This document shows, piece by piece, positions 18,785-28,455 of a stretch of 64,000 bases of DNA. The notes beneath the pieces were generated by a model. The model was given only the letters and a program-made list of their open reading frames with translations. It searched no databases and was not told where the DNA came from. Source of the stretch: Sporosarcina psychrophila (GTDB lineage Bacteria > Bacillota > Bacilli > Bacillales_A > Planococcaceae); contig NZ_CP014616.1 in the NCBI RefSeq assembly GCF_001590685.1, positions 2,789,001 through 2,853,000 on the forward strand, in the 5' to 3' direction. Every line of letters starts with the position of its first letter. Position 1 is the stretch's first letter. The position numbers and the translations under genes were made by a program.

Positions 18785-20095
18785 TCAGCTTCTTGCTCGA
18801 GTAATAATCCTGATCGGAGTTCCTTCGAAGCCAAATGACTCCCGAAGACGGTTTTGTAAAAAGCGTTCATAAGAGAAGTGCATGATTTCTACATCGTTCA
18901 CAAAGACGACGAAAGTTGGCGGTTTAACAGCTACTTGCGTAGCATAATAAATACGCAATCTGCGTCCTTTATTATTAGGTGCAGGGTTTCTTGCAACAGC
19001 GTCTTCAATCACTTCGTTCAAGACACTTGACTGAATACGTAGTGCATGGTTCTCATTAATTAATTTAACTTTTTCAAACAACGTATTAACACGCTGTTTT
19101 GTTTTTGCTGAAACAAAAGCAATCGGTGCATAATCGAGGAATAGGAAATTATCACGGATATCCGCAATAAACTTGTTCATCGTCTTATCATCTTTTTCGA
19201 CAGCATCCCACTTATTAACAACAAACATGACGCCTTTTCCAGCATCTTCTGCGTAGCCGGCGATGCGCTTGTCCATCTCACGTATGCCTTCTTCACCATT
19301 GATAACGATAAGAACGACATCAGAGCGATCAATCGCTTTTAGTGCACGAAGAACAGCATATTTCTCTACATTTTCATACACTTTCCCTTTTTTACGCATA
19401 CCAGCAGTATCAATAATTTTATACTTCTGTCCATCATATTCATAAGCCGTATCGATAGCATCTATTGTTGTTCCAGGTATGTCACTAACTATGACCCGTT
19501 CCTCACCTAAAAATGCATTGACAAGTGATGATTTACCAACGTTAGGTCTCCCAATTAACGAAAACCGGATGACATCATCTTCAATTTCTTCAGCACCTGG
19601 TTCTGGGAAATCATTCGCTACTGCATCAAGCAAATCCCCTAAACCTAGTCCATGCGCACCAGAAATCGGATACGGTTCTCCGAATCCAAGGGAATAGAAA
19701 TCATAAATCATGTCCCGCATGTCTGGATTATCAACTTTGTTTACAGCAAGTACAATAGGTTTTTTCGTTTTGTACAAGATCTTGGCAACTTGCTCATCAG
19801 CATCTGTTACCCCTTCACGACCATTCACAAGGAAAATGATAACGTCCGCTTCGTCTATTGCAATTTCCGCTTGTAATCGGATTTGCTCAAGAAAAGGCTC
19901 ATCTCCAATATCGATTCCTCCTGTGTCAATAAGGTTGAACTCATGTGCGAGCCAATCTGCGGAGCTGTAAATACGGTCACGTGTAACACCCGCAACGTCT
20001 TCTACGATTGAAATTCGTTCACCAACGATTCGGTTAAATATTGTCGATTTCCCGACGTTCGGCCTACCGACGATCGCTACTGTTGGTTTATTCAT
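18785..20095 (-). CDS. der: Ribosome-associated GTPase Der (EngA)
   Basis: 436 residues with two tandem GTPase domains and a C-terminal KH-like domain, acting in 50S subunit assembly. G1 motifs GRPNVGKST (N-terminal) and GRPNVGKSS (central), DTGG and DTAG switch II motifs, and NKVD / NKWD specificity motifs are seen. ATG preceded by AAGGATG. Confidence 0.97.
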   Translation of the reverse strand: MNKPTVAIVGRPNVGKSTIFNRIVGERISIVEDVAGVTRDRIYSSADWLAHEFNLIDTGGIDIGDEPFLEQIRLQAEIAIDEADVIIFLVNGREGVTDADEQVAKILYKTKKPIVLAVNKVDNPDMRDMIYDFYSLGFGEPYPISGAHGLGLGDLLDAVANDFPEPGAEEIEDDVIRFSLIGRPNVGKSSLVNAFLGEERVIVSDIPGTTIDAIDTAYEYDGQKYKIIDTAGMRKKGKVYENVEKYAVLRALKAIDRSDVVLIVINGEEGIREMDKRIAGYAEDAGKGVMFVVNKWDAVEKDDKTMNKFIADIRDNFLFLDYAPIAFVSAKTKQRVNTLFEKVKLINENHALRIQSSVLNEVIEDAVARNPAPNNKGRRLRIYYATQVAVKPPTFVVFVNDVEIMHFSYERFLQNRLRESFGFEGTPIRIITRARS

Positions 20096-20510
20096 AATCT
20101 AACATCCTTCCAGCTTATCTTCTGCATATTATACACAATAATCATTAACACGTCTAAACAGGCACATTTATAACTGTAAACACTGTCTTTGTCACACTAC
20201 GACAGTATATCATTTTTACGTGAATTTAACTTACGCAAGACTAAACTATTTGTATGTGGGGCTTTTTGAGAACTTTGAAAATGAAGTAAGTCCTACAATT
20301 CATATTAATAATCGAAAGAGCGACTATCCCATTTCTGAGAAGTCGCTCTTTCTTATTATTACCAATTAATTTTCCGCATATCCACTATCACTGCTACTGA
20401 TTTTCGCGAAGCATAAATGAAACCTGCAGCGCTATACTTTGCGAATTTTAAATTTATTTCTTCTATTAATAACGCAACACTTCATACTACAATCTGTAAA
20501 CGTCTAACTG
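20096..20510. other. Intergenic region upstream of der
   Basis: 415 bp without a supportable gene on either strand. It must hold the der promoter. It contains one strong hairpin (20314-20353). The remainder is AT-rich and unremarkable. Confidence 0.6.
20314..20353 (-). terminator. Terminator-like hairpin
   Basis: 11-bp stem AAAGAGCGACT / AGTCGCTCTTT with a 15-nt loop. Tracts that follow on either strand are only moderately T-rich. It lies about 160 bp beyond the 75-residue gene and may terminate that transcript. Confidence 0.55.
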
Positions 20511-20738
20511 TTAGATCACGGATCTTTCTTTTATAATGATGGGAACAAGCGCCAACACGTTGTCGTTTGTAAACGTACGATTCGACTTACGCAGAAAACA
20601 GTATGCTCTGAACGATACCTCACCGACATCCAGCACCCTTATTCGCCTCTTACTAATTTGACCGTCATTCGCCTGGTACATCATATCTAATGACTCATTA
20701 TACTTCATCGACTTGACCAATTGATTACGCACACTCAT
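20511..20738 (-). CDS. Short WYL-like protein of unknown function
   Basis: 75 residues starting at ATG 20738 (MSVRNQLVKSMKY) behind a G-rich GGAGGGA site. The segment RRIRVLDVGEVSFRAYCFLR resembles the small beta-sheet WYL-type modules found as stand-alone short proteins in Bacillales; these are thought to sense ligands, but no function is known here. It sits with a phage-type amidase in a small insert between der and ypfD. Confidence 0.6.
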   Translation of the reverse strand: MSVRNQLVKSMKYNESLDMMYQANDGQISKRRIRVLDVGEVSFRAYCFLRKSNRTFTNDNVLALVPIIIKERSVI

Positions 20739-20796
20739 TCCCTCCCCCCCTCCCTTTCCACCAACATATGGAGCGAACGTTCTTATTATGACAAAT

Positions 20797-20881
20797 AAGA
20801 AAAGCACAAGCGCTTGGTAGACCGGAAAAGCACTAGAGAGCCTTAAGATAAAGGAAGGCTAGGTGCTGGAATCTAGACACC
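20797..20881 (+). repeat. Interspersed repeat R1, copy 1 (internally deleted)
   Basis: Shares AAGCGCTTGGTAGACC, AAAAGCACTAGAG, CCTTAAGATAAAGG and TGGAATCTAGACACC with the copy at 24483-24608 but lacks its middle third. It lies 59 bp upstream of the 75-residue gene. Confidence 0.7.
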
Positions 20882-20974
20882 GCTCCGCTGAAATCTTATA
20901 CGTTCTTTTCTTTTGAAAATGACGACTGTCCTTGATGGATTTACCGCCTTTTGATCTTCCCTACCTTAATTACC

Positions 20975-21664
20975 TCATCTGCGCTGGTCAATAAAGACTT
21001 TTAGTGCGAGTGCATCATCTAGTGACAACTTACCTGCCCTAAAGTCCGTTAACCATTTGTCGGAAATTAAACCTTCTTTTACGGCATCCGACAAGTATTG
21101 TTCATAAGCAACTTTTAACGTTGCTGAGCTTGGATTAAACATGCGTGCATCCTCCTTTGGTAGCGTTGGGATATTCAATTCTGCCAGACGTTTAACTATG
21201 GCATTGCGAACGGTCGTCATACGCCCCTCACCTATGATACGGTGCGGACATTCTTTACCACTCCAATCCCGATGCCATTTAACACGATCTATACCCCAGC
21301 TGTATTGCTTAAGTATGCGTGCTATATAGTCGACGGCATTCGCTTCCGCATTAACATACTTCGGACCGCCTGATTGTGAGTAACAGATTTCAATCCCTAT
21401 GGATTTCCGATTACCTGCCCCTTGACCATCCCCAGCGTGCCAACCGTTGCGTGTAAACGGGATAGCTTGCACTGCATGTTTATCATCGATTGCCACATGA
21501 TACGACGTCGCAGTCGTGTTCCGCGTCATGAAAGCAATCTCGTTGATTGCCGTCGCATCATTGGCTGTATTGTGGATGGTGATGTATTCCGGCTTCATCG
21601 GATACGTCGCTTTCAGAGGATAAAGAGACGTCGGAATGTAGTTGTTGATTATTGTATATGGCAT
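20975..21664 (-). CDS. N-acetylmuramoyl-L-alanine amidase, phage endolysin type
   Basis: 229 residues. An N-terminal Amidase_2 (peptidoglycan-recognition fold) domain has Zn-ligand and catalytic boxes ITIHNTAND, NGWHAGDGQGAGN and WHRDWSGKECPH. A roughly 50-residue C-terminal module (ATLKVAYEQYLSDAVKEG onward) resembles the tail found on Bacillus phage and prophage lysins. No signal peptide, so export would need a holin, and none is nearby. The start is ATG 21664 with GAAGG 8 bp upstream. Probably a phage-derived gene left after loss of a prophage, or a domesticated lysin. Confidence 0.88.
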   Translation of the reverse strand: MPYTIINNYIPTSLYPLKATYPMKPEYITIHNTANDATAINEIAFMTRNTTATSYHVAIDDKHAVQAIPFTRNGWHAGDGQGAGNRKSIGIEICYSQSGGPKYVNAEANAVDYIARILKQYSWGIDRVKWHRDWSGKECPHRIIGEGRMTTVRNAIVKRLAELNIPTLPKEDARMFNPSSATLKVAYEQYLSDAVKEGLISDKWLTDFRAGKLSLDDALALKVFIDQRR

Positions 21665-21852
21665 ATTATTCACCTTCTTTTTTTACTAAAGCCCTGTCGG
21701 CGGAATAAAGGCCTCTTACTAATCCCCCACTTATCACGCCGATAAGAAAATACCTTGCTTACTATTATATGTAACTATTTAGACAACCCCTATGACAATT
21801 CCTACGTTATTAAATATCCACGGATCGGGAATAGTATCATTTCCTATGCAAC

Positions 21853-21893
21853 AAAAAAGATGATGATGCCCATAAGGGGCATCATCATCTTTT
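21853..21893 (-). terminator. Rho-independent terminator of ypfD
   Basis: Perfect stem AAAAGATGATGATGCCC / GGGCATCATCATCTTTT with a 5-nt loop and a T-tract on the minus strand, about 65 bp beyond the ypfD stop. Confidence 0.88.
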
Positions 21894-21956
21894 CAAATTC
21901 TCGTTCATTATATTCACAAATTAGTCACATCGAGTAAATTAAACAACATTTCTTAG

Positions 21957-23105
21957 TCAGTCTTTAGTTGAAAAGTTCTTCAGCTGATCTCCGATGACAT
22001 CGCTCAGTGAAAAACCTGATGCTTCTTCTGGCATTTCATAATTTCCATAAGAGTTATTGTCTTCTTTTTCAATAAGATCCTTAATGCTTAAAGATAGACG
22101 TTTATCATCCGTATTGACTTCTAGTACTTTGACATCGATTTTTTGACCTTCTTTCAACACTTCATGCGGAGTACCGATGTGTTGGTGGGATATACGCGAA
22201 ATATGGACAAGCCCCTCGACGCCAGGGAACACTTCTACAAATGCACCATATGAGACGAGACGTTTCACAGTCCCCTCAAACTTAGATCCTTTAGGAGCCT
22301 TCTCTTCAATTCCTTCCCACGGACCAGCCAATGTATCCTTGATGGATAGTGAAATTCGTTCTGAATCACGGTCGATTGAAAGGATTTTCACATTCACTTT
22401 GTCGCCCTCTTTTAGAACGTCTGAAACTTTCTCGATATGATCATGAGAAAGTTGAGATATATGAACAAGTCCATCAATGCCACCGATATCAATAAAAGCA
22501 CCGAATGTTGCAAGACGTTGAACAGTCCCCTCCAGTACTTCACCTTCTTTGAGATTATCCAAAACTTCACCTTTTTGTGATGCTTTTTCTTCTTGGATAA
22601 CTGCACGATGAGAAAGAATTAAACGATTTTTTTCCTTATCCATTTCAACAATTTTAAATGTCATCATACGACCTTTATACTCTTCAAAAGTCTCGACGAA
22701 ATAATCTTCGACAAGTGATGCCGGAATGAAACCACGTACACCAAGGTCAACAACTAGTCCGCCTTTAACAACGTCTTTTACTTCCGTTTCGATTGTTTCT
22801 TTATTATTGAATTTCTCTTCAAGAGAACCCCATGCATCTTCTGCATCGACTTTACGTTTTGAAAGGACATAATTATCTTCTTCCACTTTAGTGATAATCA
22901 GTTCAATTTCATCGCCTTCTGCAACTGCATCCTCAGCTTTTTCAATGTGAAGGCTCGATAGTTCGCTGATTGGAATAACACCATCAAAAGGTGCTCCCGC
23001 AATTTCAACTGTCACAGACTTTTCTTCGATTTTAGTCACTTTCCCAGTAACACGGTCACCTTCATTGTAGATGTTCGCTGCTTCTAAGTTCATGTCTTCA
23101 GTCAT
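21957..23105 (-). CDS. ypfD: S1-domain RNA-binding protein (YpfD, ribosomal protein S1 homologue)
   Basis: 382 residues with four S1 domains in tandem; repeated signatures are [40 protein letters not shown] and [18 protein letters not shown]. The last two are the most canonical. Shorter than enteric RpsA (six domains), as usual in Firmicutes, where the protein is dispensable. ATG 23105 has AGGAGG upstream; the track start six codons earlier has none. Confidence 0.94.
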   Translation of the reverse strand: MTEDMNLEAANIYNEGDRVTGKVTKIEEKSVTVEIAGAPFDGVIPISELSSLHIEKAEDAVAEGDEIELIITKVEEDNYVLSKRKVDAEDAWGSLEEKFNNKETIETEVKDVVKGGLVVDLGVRGFIPASLVEDYFVETFEEYKGRMMTFKIVEMDKEKNRLILSHRAVIQEEKASQKGEVLDNLKEGEVLEGTVQRLATFGAFIDIGGIDGLVHISQLSHDHIEKVSDVLKEGDKVNVKILSIDRDSERISLSIKDTLAGPWEGIEEKAPKGSKFEGTVKRLVSYGAFVEVFPGVEGLVHISRISHQHIGTPHEVLKEGQKIDVKVLEVNTDDKRLSLSIKDLIEKEDNNSYGNYEMPEEASGFSLSDVIGDQLKNFSTKD

Positions 23106-23183
23106 TATGTAGTCCTCCTTCATAAAGAATCCTACTTCTATATTATTCGAATCTATTCAAAATAACAAAAAATTACCCTTATC

Positions 23184-23768
23184 TTATTTATTTTGTTCGA
23201 TAAGTTTTTGAATTTCACTCATGATGATCTCTGTCATGTCTTCAGCTGAAGTCCGACTTTCACGATAAGTTGTCAGATCTAACGGTTTACCATAGACAAC
23301 TTTCAATCTTCTAAACACTTTGTAAGGCCCTATAATTGCACAAGGCATAACGACCGCATCGCCACCCTTCAGCGCGAAGAATCCTGCGCCTGCAAGCCCT
23401 TTACCAAGTTCCCCCGTCTTACTTCTCGTTCCTTCTGGAAACATCCCGACAACTTTTCCCGATTTAAGGATTTTCAATGTATTCCGGAATGCTTCCCTGT
23501 CACTCATACCCCGTTTCACAGGATATGCATTCACTTGCGGAAGAATACTTTTTAGCAATGGCATTTTGAATAACTCTTCTTTTGCCATGAAGTGAACAGG
23601 CCTAGGACAAGTACTACCGACAACCGGAGGATCGACATTATCGATGTGATTCGTGCAAAGCAGAACACCCCCTTCTTTCGGGAAGTTCTCCGCACCAATT
23701 ACTTTAATGCGATATAACGGATAAAATATTGCACTGCAGAGCATTTTACCAAGTGGATATAAGTTCAT
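23184..23768 (-). CDS. plsC: 1-acyl-sn-glycerol-3-phosphate acyltransferase (PlsC-like)
   Basis: 194 residues. Acylates lysophosphatidic acid in phospholipid synthesis. The catalytic HX4D motif is NHIDNVDP (His41, Asp46), followed by VKRG and the substrate-binding MFPEGTRSKTGELGKG. The ATG overlaps the cmk stop (ATGA), so the two are co-translated. B. subtilis has no plsC at this site, but a cmk-plsC-ypfD arrangement is common in other Bacillales. Confidence 0.9.
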   Translation of the reverse strand: MNLYPLGKMLCSAIFYPLYRIKVIGAENFPKEGGVLLCTNHIDNVDPPVVGSTCPRPVHFMAKEELFKMPLLKSILPQVNAYPVKRGMSDREAFRNTLKILKSGKVVGMFPEGTRSKTGELGKGLAGAGFFALKGGDAVVMPCAIIGPYKVFRRLKVVYGKPLDLTTYRESRTSAEDMTEIIMSEIQKLIEQNK

Positions 23769-24442
23769 AAGTTCATCCTCTTTTCTGCAAGTTCACTGAT
23801 TTTTTCCGCCACATCTGTAATTGACATCGAAGTCGTATCGATAAGAACAGCATCTTCCGCTTGTCTGAGTGGAGACACTTCTCTTTCACTATCCGCGCGA
23901 TCACGTTCAGCAATTTCAGCTTTCAATTGTTCAAGAGACGTTGTGAAGCCACGTTTTTCGTTTTCAATATGACGTCTCATCGCTCTCTCCTCAACAGAGG
24001 CTGTCATGAAAATCTTTAGTTCCGCATCCGGCAGGACAGCCGTCCCGATATCGCGCCCGTCCATTACAACACCTGCACCTATAGCTAGAATCCGCTGTTT
24101 ATCAACCATCAGCTGACGGACACCCATATGAGTAGCGACAGAGGATACAGAAGCCGTCACTAATTGTGAACGGATGTCTTCTGTTACGTCTTTACCATCT
24201 ACAATGACCGCTTGGCCGTTTATTGATGGCCTAAGAACTATCTCCGTCTCTTCCAATAACTTTTCAAGTTCTTGTCCATTCCTAGTATTTATGTTGTGAA
24301 CTAACGCTTTATGCGTTAGTGCGCGGTACATAGCACCTGTGTCGATATACGTATAGCCCAATTTTTCAGCTGTGATTTTAGCAATTGTACTTTTTCCAGC
24401 CGCAGCCGGACCATCAATCGCGATTTTTATCTCTAATGCCAT
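23765..24442 (-). CDS. cmk: Cytidylate kinase
   Basis: 225 residues. Phosphorylates CMP and dCMP. The P-loop GPAAAGKST lies near the N-terminus, with YIDTGAMYRALTHKA and MDGRDIGTAVLPDA characteristic of the family. ATG 24442 is chosen because GGGGG precedes it at 8 bp. It heads a cmk-plsC unit; an R1 repeat begins about 40 bp upstream. Confidence 0.96.
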   Translation of the reverse strand: MALEIKIAIDGPAAAGKSTIAKITAEKLGYTYIDTGAMYRALTHKALVHNINTRNGQELEKLLEETEIVLRPSINGQAVIVDGKDVTEDIRSQLVTASVSSVATHMGVRQLMVDKQRILAIGAGVVMDGRDIGTAVLPDAELKIFMTASVEERAMRRHIENEKRGFTTSLEQLKAEIAERDRADSEREVSPLRQAEDAVLIDTTSMSITDVAEKISELAEKRMNL

Positions 24443-24482
24443 TTCATCTACCCCCGTAGTCAATTAGACAATATTGTATCAT

Positions 24483-24608
24483 AAGAAGAGCGTAAGCGCC
24501 TTGGTAGACCCGAAAAGCGCTGGAGGGCCTTAAGATAAAGGCGCTTTTTGCCTTTAACTTAAGGACTGAAGCGACTCGAGGGTCTAGGCGCCTGGAGTCT
24601 AGACACCA
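24483..24608 (+). repeat. Interspersed repeat R1, copy 2 (with a partial second copy to about 24650)
   Basis: Starts AAGAAGAGCGTAAGCGCC and ends GGCGCCTGGAGTCTAGACACC, with internal complementarity (CCTTAAGATAAAGGCGC against GCCTTTAACTTAAGG). Immediately after it the opening module AAGAAGAGCGTAAGCGCC recurs, giving a truncated tandem copy. Located in the leader region of cmk. Confidence 0.75.
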
Positions 24609-24653
24609 AGAAGAGCGTAAGCGCCTTGGTTAACTGGCTGGAGTTTGGGCAAT

Positions 24654-24688
24654 TAAAAAGGGAAAAGTCTCATTCACACAGACTCTCC
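24654..24688 (-). terminator. Terminator candidate of dgrA
   Basis: On the minus strand GGGGAGAGTCT and AGACTTTTCCC form an imperfect stem around a 9-nt loop, followed by TTTTT. It lies just beyond the dgrA stop. Confidence 0.6.
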
Positions 24689-24699
24689 CCAACTAAATT

Positions 24700-25341
24700 C
24701 TATTTTTCATTTCTCATTTGCAACTGCCGTTCAAAACAGAATCGGATAACGTATTGACGCTCAACTTGATTGATTGTCTCAAATTGTAATGAGGCAATTA
24801 GTCTGCCATCTTTCTCAAAAACCCTTATAACCCGTGCATCAGCTTTGACATATTTAATTTCACGGTTCATGAAAGGTAGCACGATGGTCAGCGATAACAG
24901 CTCGTCTTCTTTGAAAGTGTCGGGGTTAAGGAGAGTTAGCGCGACTCCGCCTGCGCTAAGGTCTGCCGCCACAAACTGGCTGAAGCGTCCATCTTTCTCA
25001 ACAGCAATATCAATTGCTGATTCTACCCGTACAAATTCACGTCGTTGAATCTTGATAAGCTGTTCATCACCAGGATAGGATAATTTAATCATTGGAATTC
25101 CCTTATTAAGGCGGCCGCTCACTTCAGTCCGGAAAGCATAAGACATTTTCATACTATCTATGAATGTAACGTGCAACTGCGTGCCATCCATAAAAAATGC
25201 TGTCCGTCCCGTCTCAATATGGCTTGGGTAGTCAATCATTACGAAACCGTCTCCTATATCAACCACTTTACTTTTGAACTTTTCGCTATCTTTTGTAAAG
25301 TCTTTATCGATAACAATAATCGTCCCAACCGAAAGTAGCAT
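24700..25341 (-). CDS. dgrA: Cyclic di-GMP receptor, PilZ-domain flagellar brake (DgrA/YpfA)
   Basis: 213 residues: an N-terminal YcgR-like domain followed by a PilZ domain. The c-di-GMP motifs are both present: an RxxxR-type QRREFVRVE and a D/NxSxxG-type ADLSAGG. In B. subtilis YpfA/DgrA binds c-di-GMP and reduces motility through the motor protein MotA. Located between ypeB and cmk as in B. subtilis. With cheR it indicates a motile organism. Confidence 0.9.
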   Translation of the reverse strand: MLLSVGTIIVIDKDFTKDSEKFKSKVVDIGDGFVMIDYPSHIETGRTAFFMDGTQLHVTFIDSMKMSYAFRTEVSGRLNKGIPMIKLSYPGDEQLIKIQRREFVRVESAIDIAVEKDGRFSQFVAADLSAGGVALTLLNPDTFKEDELLSLTIVLPFMNREIKYVKADARVIRVFEKDGRLIASLQFETINQVERQYVIRFCFERQLQMRNEK

Positions 25342-25466
25342 ATTAAAGCACCCGCCATCCCTATGTCATATGGTCTAGCTTCAGGCGCTATCGGCGCGTG
25401 TCGCTATTCATAGATACTATTATGTCATGACGGGATGGAAATTCCAATGACTATTTACACTTCATT

Positions 25467-26753
25467 TTACTGTAATTTCTCGGTTTTGATCACTTCAGAG
25501 GTCTCCGTATCGACGATTACTGCATATGTGCCTATTTGCCCATTCTCATTTATCGTAACTGTCAAATAGTGCGTTAGCCTTTGTTCTAACCGATCATTTT
25601 CAACATATGCATATTCTTCTTTGACAATTTCGACGCCCGAATGGAAAAATGTCTTCCAATTCTTCTTCGTGATCGGCTGTCGTTCAGTCTTCTCTTTCCG
25701 AATATACTCGGAAGCATCCAGACCAACGATGCCCGCATTATCTTTTGCAATCTTTAAATGGATTACATCTGAAAATACTTTCGCTCCATATTCCGGTTCT
25801 ACTCTGACAAATACCATATGCCAAGCCGTATTATTTTCCCTTGCTTCCTCGTAAACAAGGTCCTTATAACCTGCATCTTTTAAAAACGTCTCTGCTTTCT
25901 TTTTAAGTTCGTCAAACGGCTGAATCTCCTTGCCAAATGGCCTTTCTGTAAGGAATGAAAGGACATGCCCCCCTTTTTCCGTGATATCAATATAACCGAC
26001 TGACTCAGCTTCGGCAAAACGAATGTGATAAAACGGATAAGGTGAGCCTGGTTGACTCATTTCTACACCGATAGTCTCATTAGATAGGTGTGGAAAAAGT
26101 TTTTTGAACTCAGCTATGGCCTCTTCACGAGTCACTTCAGGATCCGCAATATTTTTCAAATCTTTTTTCTTCATAGAATCAGACTCACTTGCTGTCAGTG
26201 GGAAATCACTCTCCGTATACTGTTTAACACTAGTACCCATAGCGGTCCAATCATGGCCTGAATCAGCAACATCCAATCTCTTTTTCCAACCGTCTATCGA
26301 TAAATTCCCACTTACCATGCCCGCAGTTGCCACTTGCCACTCATCCGCCATTGAGCGAAGGTTCTTAGAAGCCAGCTCCATAACCCGGTGATATTCGACG
26401 TTATCGGCTACACGAGTTGCTTCCTTGGCATAATTACCAAGACGTCCAAGATAATTCAACCACGATGTTGAAAAGCTTGGATCCATCGGTAATGAAGAAA
26501 CAGAGTTTTTAATATCGGATGACAGACGCCAAATGTCATCTCGCGCTTTTGAGGATCCATCCGCCTCATTAAATAATAAAGTCTTTTTCACCGCATTATC
26601 CAATTCTTCCAGTTTCTCCGATGCATCTGTCATTTTACTGGCGTATTGTCCACTTAGTGCGATAGATAATTGTTCATTTTCAGCTGCTTTACCGTAAGAA
26701 AAGATTGAAAGTGCTGCTATTGAGTACACTAATACAAAAATCATTTTTTTCAT
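25467..26753 (-). CDS. ypeB: Germination protein YpeB
   Basis: 428 residues. N-terminal signal anchor (about residues 4-20), an N-terminal helical domain and C-terminal PepSY-type repeats (EAIAEFKKLFP and KKAETFLKDAGY regions). YpeB is needed to install and stabilise the cortex-lytic enzyme SleB in the dormant spore. It is the second gene of the sleB-ypeB pair, made in the forespore in Bacillus. The ATG has no close ribosome site; a strong AAAGGAGG lies about 50 bases upstream beyond a small hairpin. Confidence 0.93.
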   Translation of the reverse strand: MKKMIFVLVYSIAALSIFSYGKAAENEQLSIALSGQYASKMTDASEKLEELDNAVKKTLLFNEADGSSKARDDIWRLSSDIKNSVSSLPMDPSFSTSWLNYLGRLGNYAKEATRVADNVEYHRVMELASKNLRSMADEWQVATAGMVSGNLSIDGWKKRLDVADSGHDWTAMGTSVKQYTESDFPLTASESDSMKKKDLKNIADPEVTREEAIAEFKKLFPHLSNETIGVEMSQPGSPYPFYHIRFAEAESVGYIDITEKGGHVLSFLTERPFGKEIQPFDELKKKAETFLKDAGYKDLVYEEARENNTAWHMVFVRVEPEYGAKVFSDVIHLKIAKDNAGIVGLDASEYIRKEKTERQPITKKNWKTFFHSGVEIVKEEYAYVENDRLEQRLTHYLTVTINENGQIGTYAVIVDTETSEVIKTEKLQ

Positions 26754-26770
26754 ATTTCGGCAAAATATCG

Positions 26771-26793
26771 CCGGAAACTTTCGTTGTTTCCGG
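26771..26793 (-). other. Hairpin in the sleB-ypeB intercistronic region
   Basis: CCGGAAAC / GTTTCCGG arms enclose a 7-base loop. The hairpin sits between a strong purine-rich ribosome site (about 26802-26815) and the ypeB ATG at 26753. Confidence 0.7.
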
Positions 26794-26846
26794 AAAATTC
26801 CGCCTCCCCTCCTTTATCACTAGTTTTCAATACTTTTCCGTATTGA

Positions 26847-27632
26847 TTAATTGGCAAATATATGCAAACCAATTTTTTTAATTTGAGGTCGTGACCAAAT
26901 CCACTTGCTCGTCGCTGTAATTGGATTGAAGTAGTAAATTGCATTTTCGGAAGGATCCCATCCATTAATAGCATCGAGAACGGCTTCTTTTGCCCGTTCG
27001 TTCGGTGTTAGCCAAATTTGCCCGTCAGCGACCGCTGTGAAAGCAAGCGGTTGAAAGATGACACCGCCAACTGTATCTGGAAAATCTGGATGTTCAACCC
27101 GGTTCAATATGACTGCAGCTACTGCAACTTGCCCTTCGTACGGTTCTCCTCTTGCCTCACCATAGACAGCATTCGCCATCAGCTTAAGATCCTGATCCGA
27201 ATATTTTGCTGGCAATTGGATATTTTCCGTTTTACCCGCTCCTTGACCTACCTGAGATGCAAGCGGTTTACTTCCGTAATACGTGAACTTATTCCCTTTA
27301 TTCAAATTATCTTTTACGAACTTCTCATCATACTGTGATGCATCCACCAATTTTTTCCGAGTCTTCAATCCTGCAATTCCGTCTACCGGAAGTCCATACT
27401 TCTCTTGGAAATTGCGCAATGCCCAATAGGTTCCATAGCCAAATGTTCCATCAATCGTCCCAGTGTAATAACCAATATACTGAAGTCTCGACTGCAGCTC
27501 GATTACATCATCTCCAAATGCGCCGCGTGCGACATTTTGGGAACTGAATGCTTTTATTTGGACAGGTGAGGTTGCATAAGCACATCCAAGGAGCAAGATG
27601 ATTGTTATCATACGGATGACCAGTTTTTTCAC
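26847..27632 (-). CDS. sleB: Spore cortex-lytic enzyme SleB
   Basis: 261 residues. A signal peptide (hydrophobic run IITIILLLGCAYATSP) is followed by a peptidoglycan-binding domain (GDDVIELQSRLQYIGYY) and a C-terminal hydrolase_2 lytic transglycosylase domain (NAVYGEARGEPYEGQVA, AAVILNRV). It degrades muramic-delta-lactam-containing cortex during germination. A GTG at 27632 lies 7 bp from AGGAGG and is preferred over the ATG two codons earlier, which almost touches that site. Confidence 0.95.
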   Translation of the reverse strand: MKKLVIRMITIILLLGCAYATSPVQIKAFSSQNVARGAFGDDVIELQSRLQYIGYYTGTIDGTFGYGTYWALRNFQEKYGLPVDGIAGLKTRKKLVDASQYDEKFVKDNLNKGNKFTYYGSKPLASQVGQGAGKTENIQLPAKYSDQDLKLMANAVYGEARGEPYEGQVAVAAVILNRVEHPDFPDTVGGVIFQPLAFTAVADGQIWLTPNERAKEAVLDAINGWDPSENAIYYFNPITATSKWIWSRPQIKKIGLHIFAN

Positions 27633-27686
27633 TTTCATTCCTCCTTTTTCTATAGTTTGTCCAAAATCAGCAATATTATTAACAAA

Positions 27687-27719
27687 TAAAAAATGATCCA
27701 GCAAAAGCTGAATCATTTT
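27687..27719 (-). terminator. Terminator of prsW
   Basis: Stem AAAATGATYCAGC / GCTGAATCATTTT with a short A-rich loop, followed by TTTTTTATTT on the minus strand. It spans the prsW stop and insulates sleB. Confidence 0.8.
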
Positions 27720-28396
27720 GTGTTTGTTCGTGCTTTGCGTCTGAATTGCTGCATTGCGAACGTATGTGCATATTTAACTCTAGTTAAGCCAAACCACCAA
27801 AGAAACAGCATGAAAGGTATAATCAGATAGAGCCAGAGATTATCTACAGCGAGGATGCCATTATAGATGAAGTGAAGACTATATGGGGCAAGGAATGCTA
27901 GAAACAAATACATATTGATGTTTGATTCTACTGCAAATTTTGCTCGGCCAAAATAATAGCCCATTACTACACCGAATAGTGCATGACTGGAAACCGGCAA
28001 TAAAGCCCGAAGAAATGCGGTGTCCGCTCCAAATGTAAGTAGATAAATAATATTTTCAACCGTCGCAAAACCTAATGACACGCTGGCACCATATAAGATC
28101 CCATCGTATGCATCTTCAAATTCAACATGCCTATAAATGGCAAGCAACAGGATGAGCCATTTAAAGAACTCCTCAAGTCCACTTGTAAAAATAACATTCC
28201 GAATGAAAAAGTGGGAGAAGATGTTTTCCTCTTCAAATACGTGTTGGATAAACATTATCGGAAAAGTCATGATAGCGCCGTATATGAATGTATGAAATAA
28301 TGTAAGTGATGGTTCTTTCGCAATCTGTTTTCTCAAATAAAAATAGCTAAAGAGCGCCAATCCCGGCGCAATCGCTACAGTGAACAATATGAACAT
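27713..28396 (-). CDS. prsW: Intramembrane protease PrsW
   Basis: 227-residue polytopic membrane metalloprotease. The conserved LEEFFKW (glutamates) and SSHALFGVVMGYYFG (His) motifs are present. In B. subtilis PrsW makes the first cut in the anti-sigma factor RsiW and so activates sigma-W. Its own substrate here is not in the window; RsiX is nearby but is not known to be cleaved by PrsW. Preceded by GGGGG at the ATG. Confidence 0.88.
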   Translation of the reverse strand: MFILFTVAIAPGLALFSYFYLRKQIAKEPSLTLFHTFIYGAIMTFPIMFIQHVFEEENIFSHFFIRNVIFTSGLEEFFKWLILLLAIYRHVEFEDAYDGILYGASVSLGFATVENIIYLLTFGADTAFLRALLPVSSHALFGVVMGYYFGRAKFAVESNINMYLFLAFLAPYSLHFIYNGILAVDNLWLYLIIPFMLFLWWFGLTRVKYAHTFAMQQFRRKARTNTK

Positions 28397-28455
28397 CGGC
28401 CGGCCCCCATTTTGCTTTATTATACCATGATTTCCCTTAAACAGGAGGAACTACT

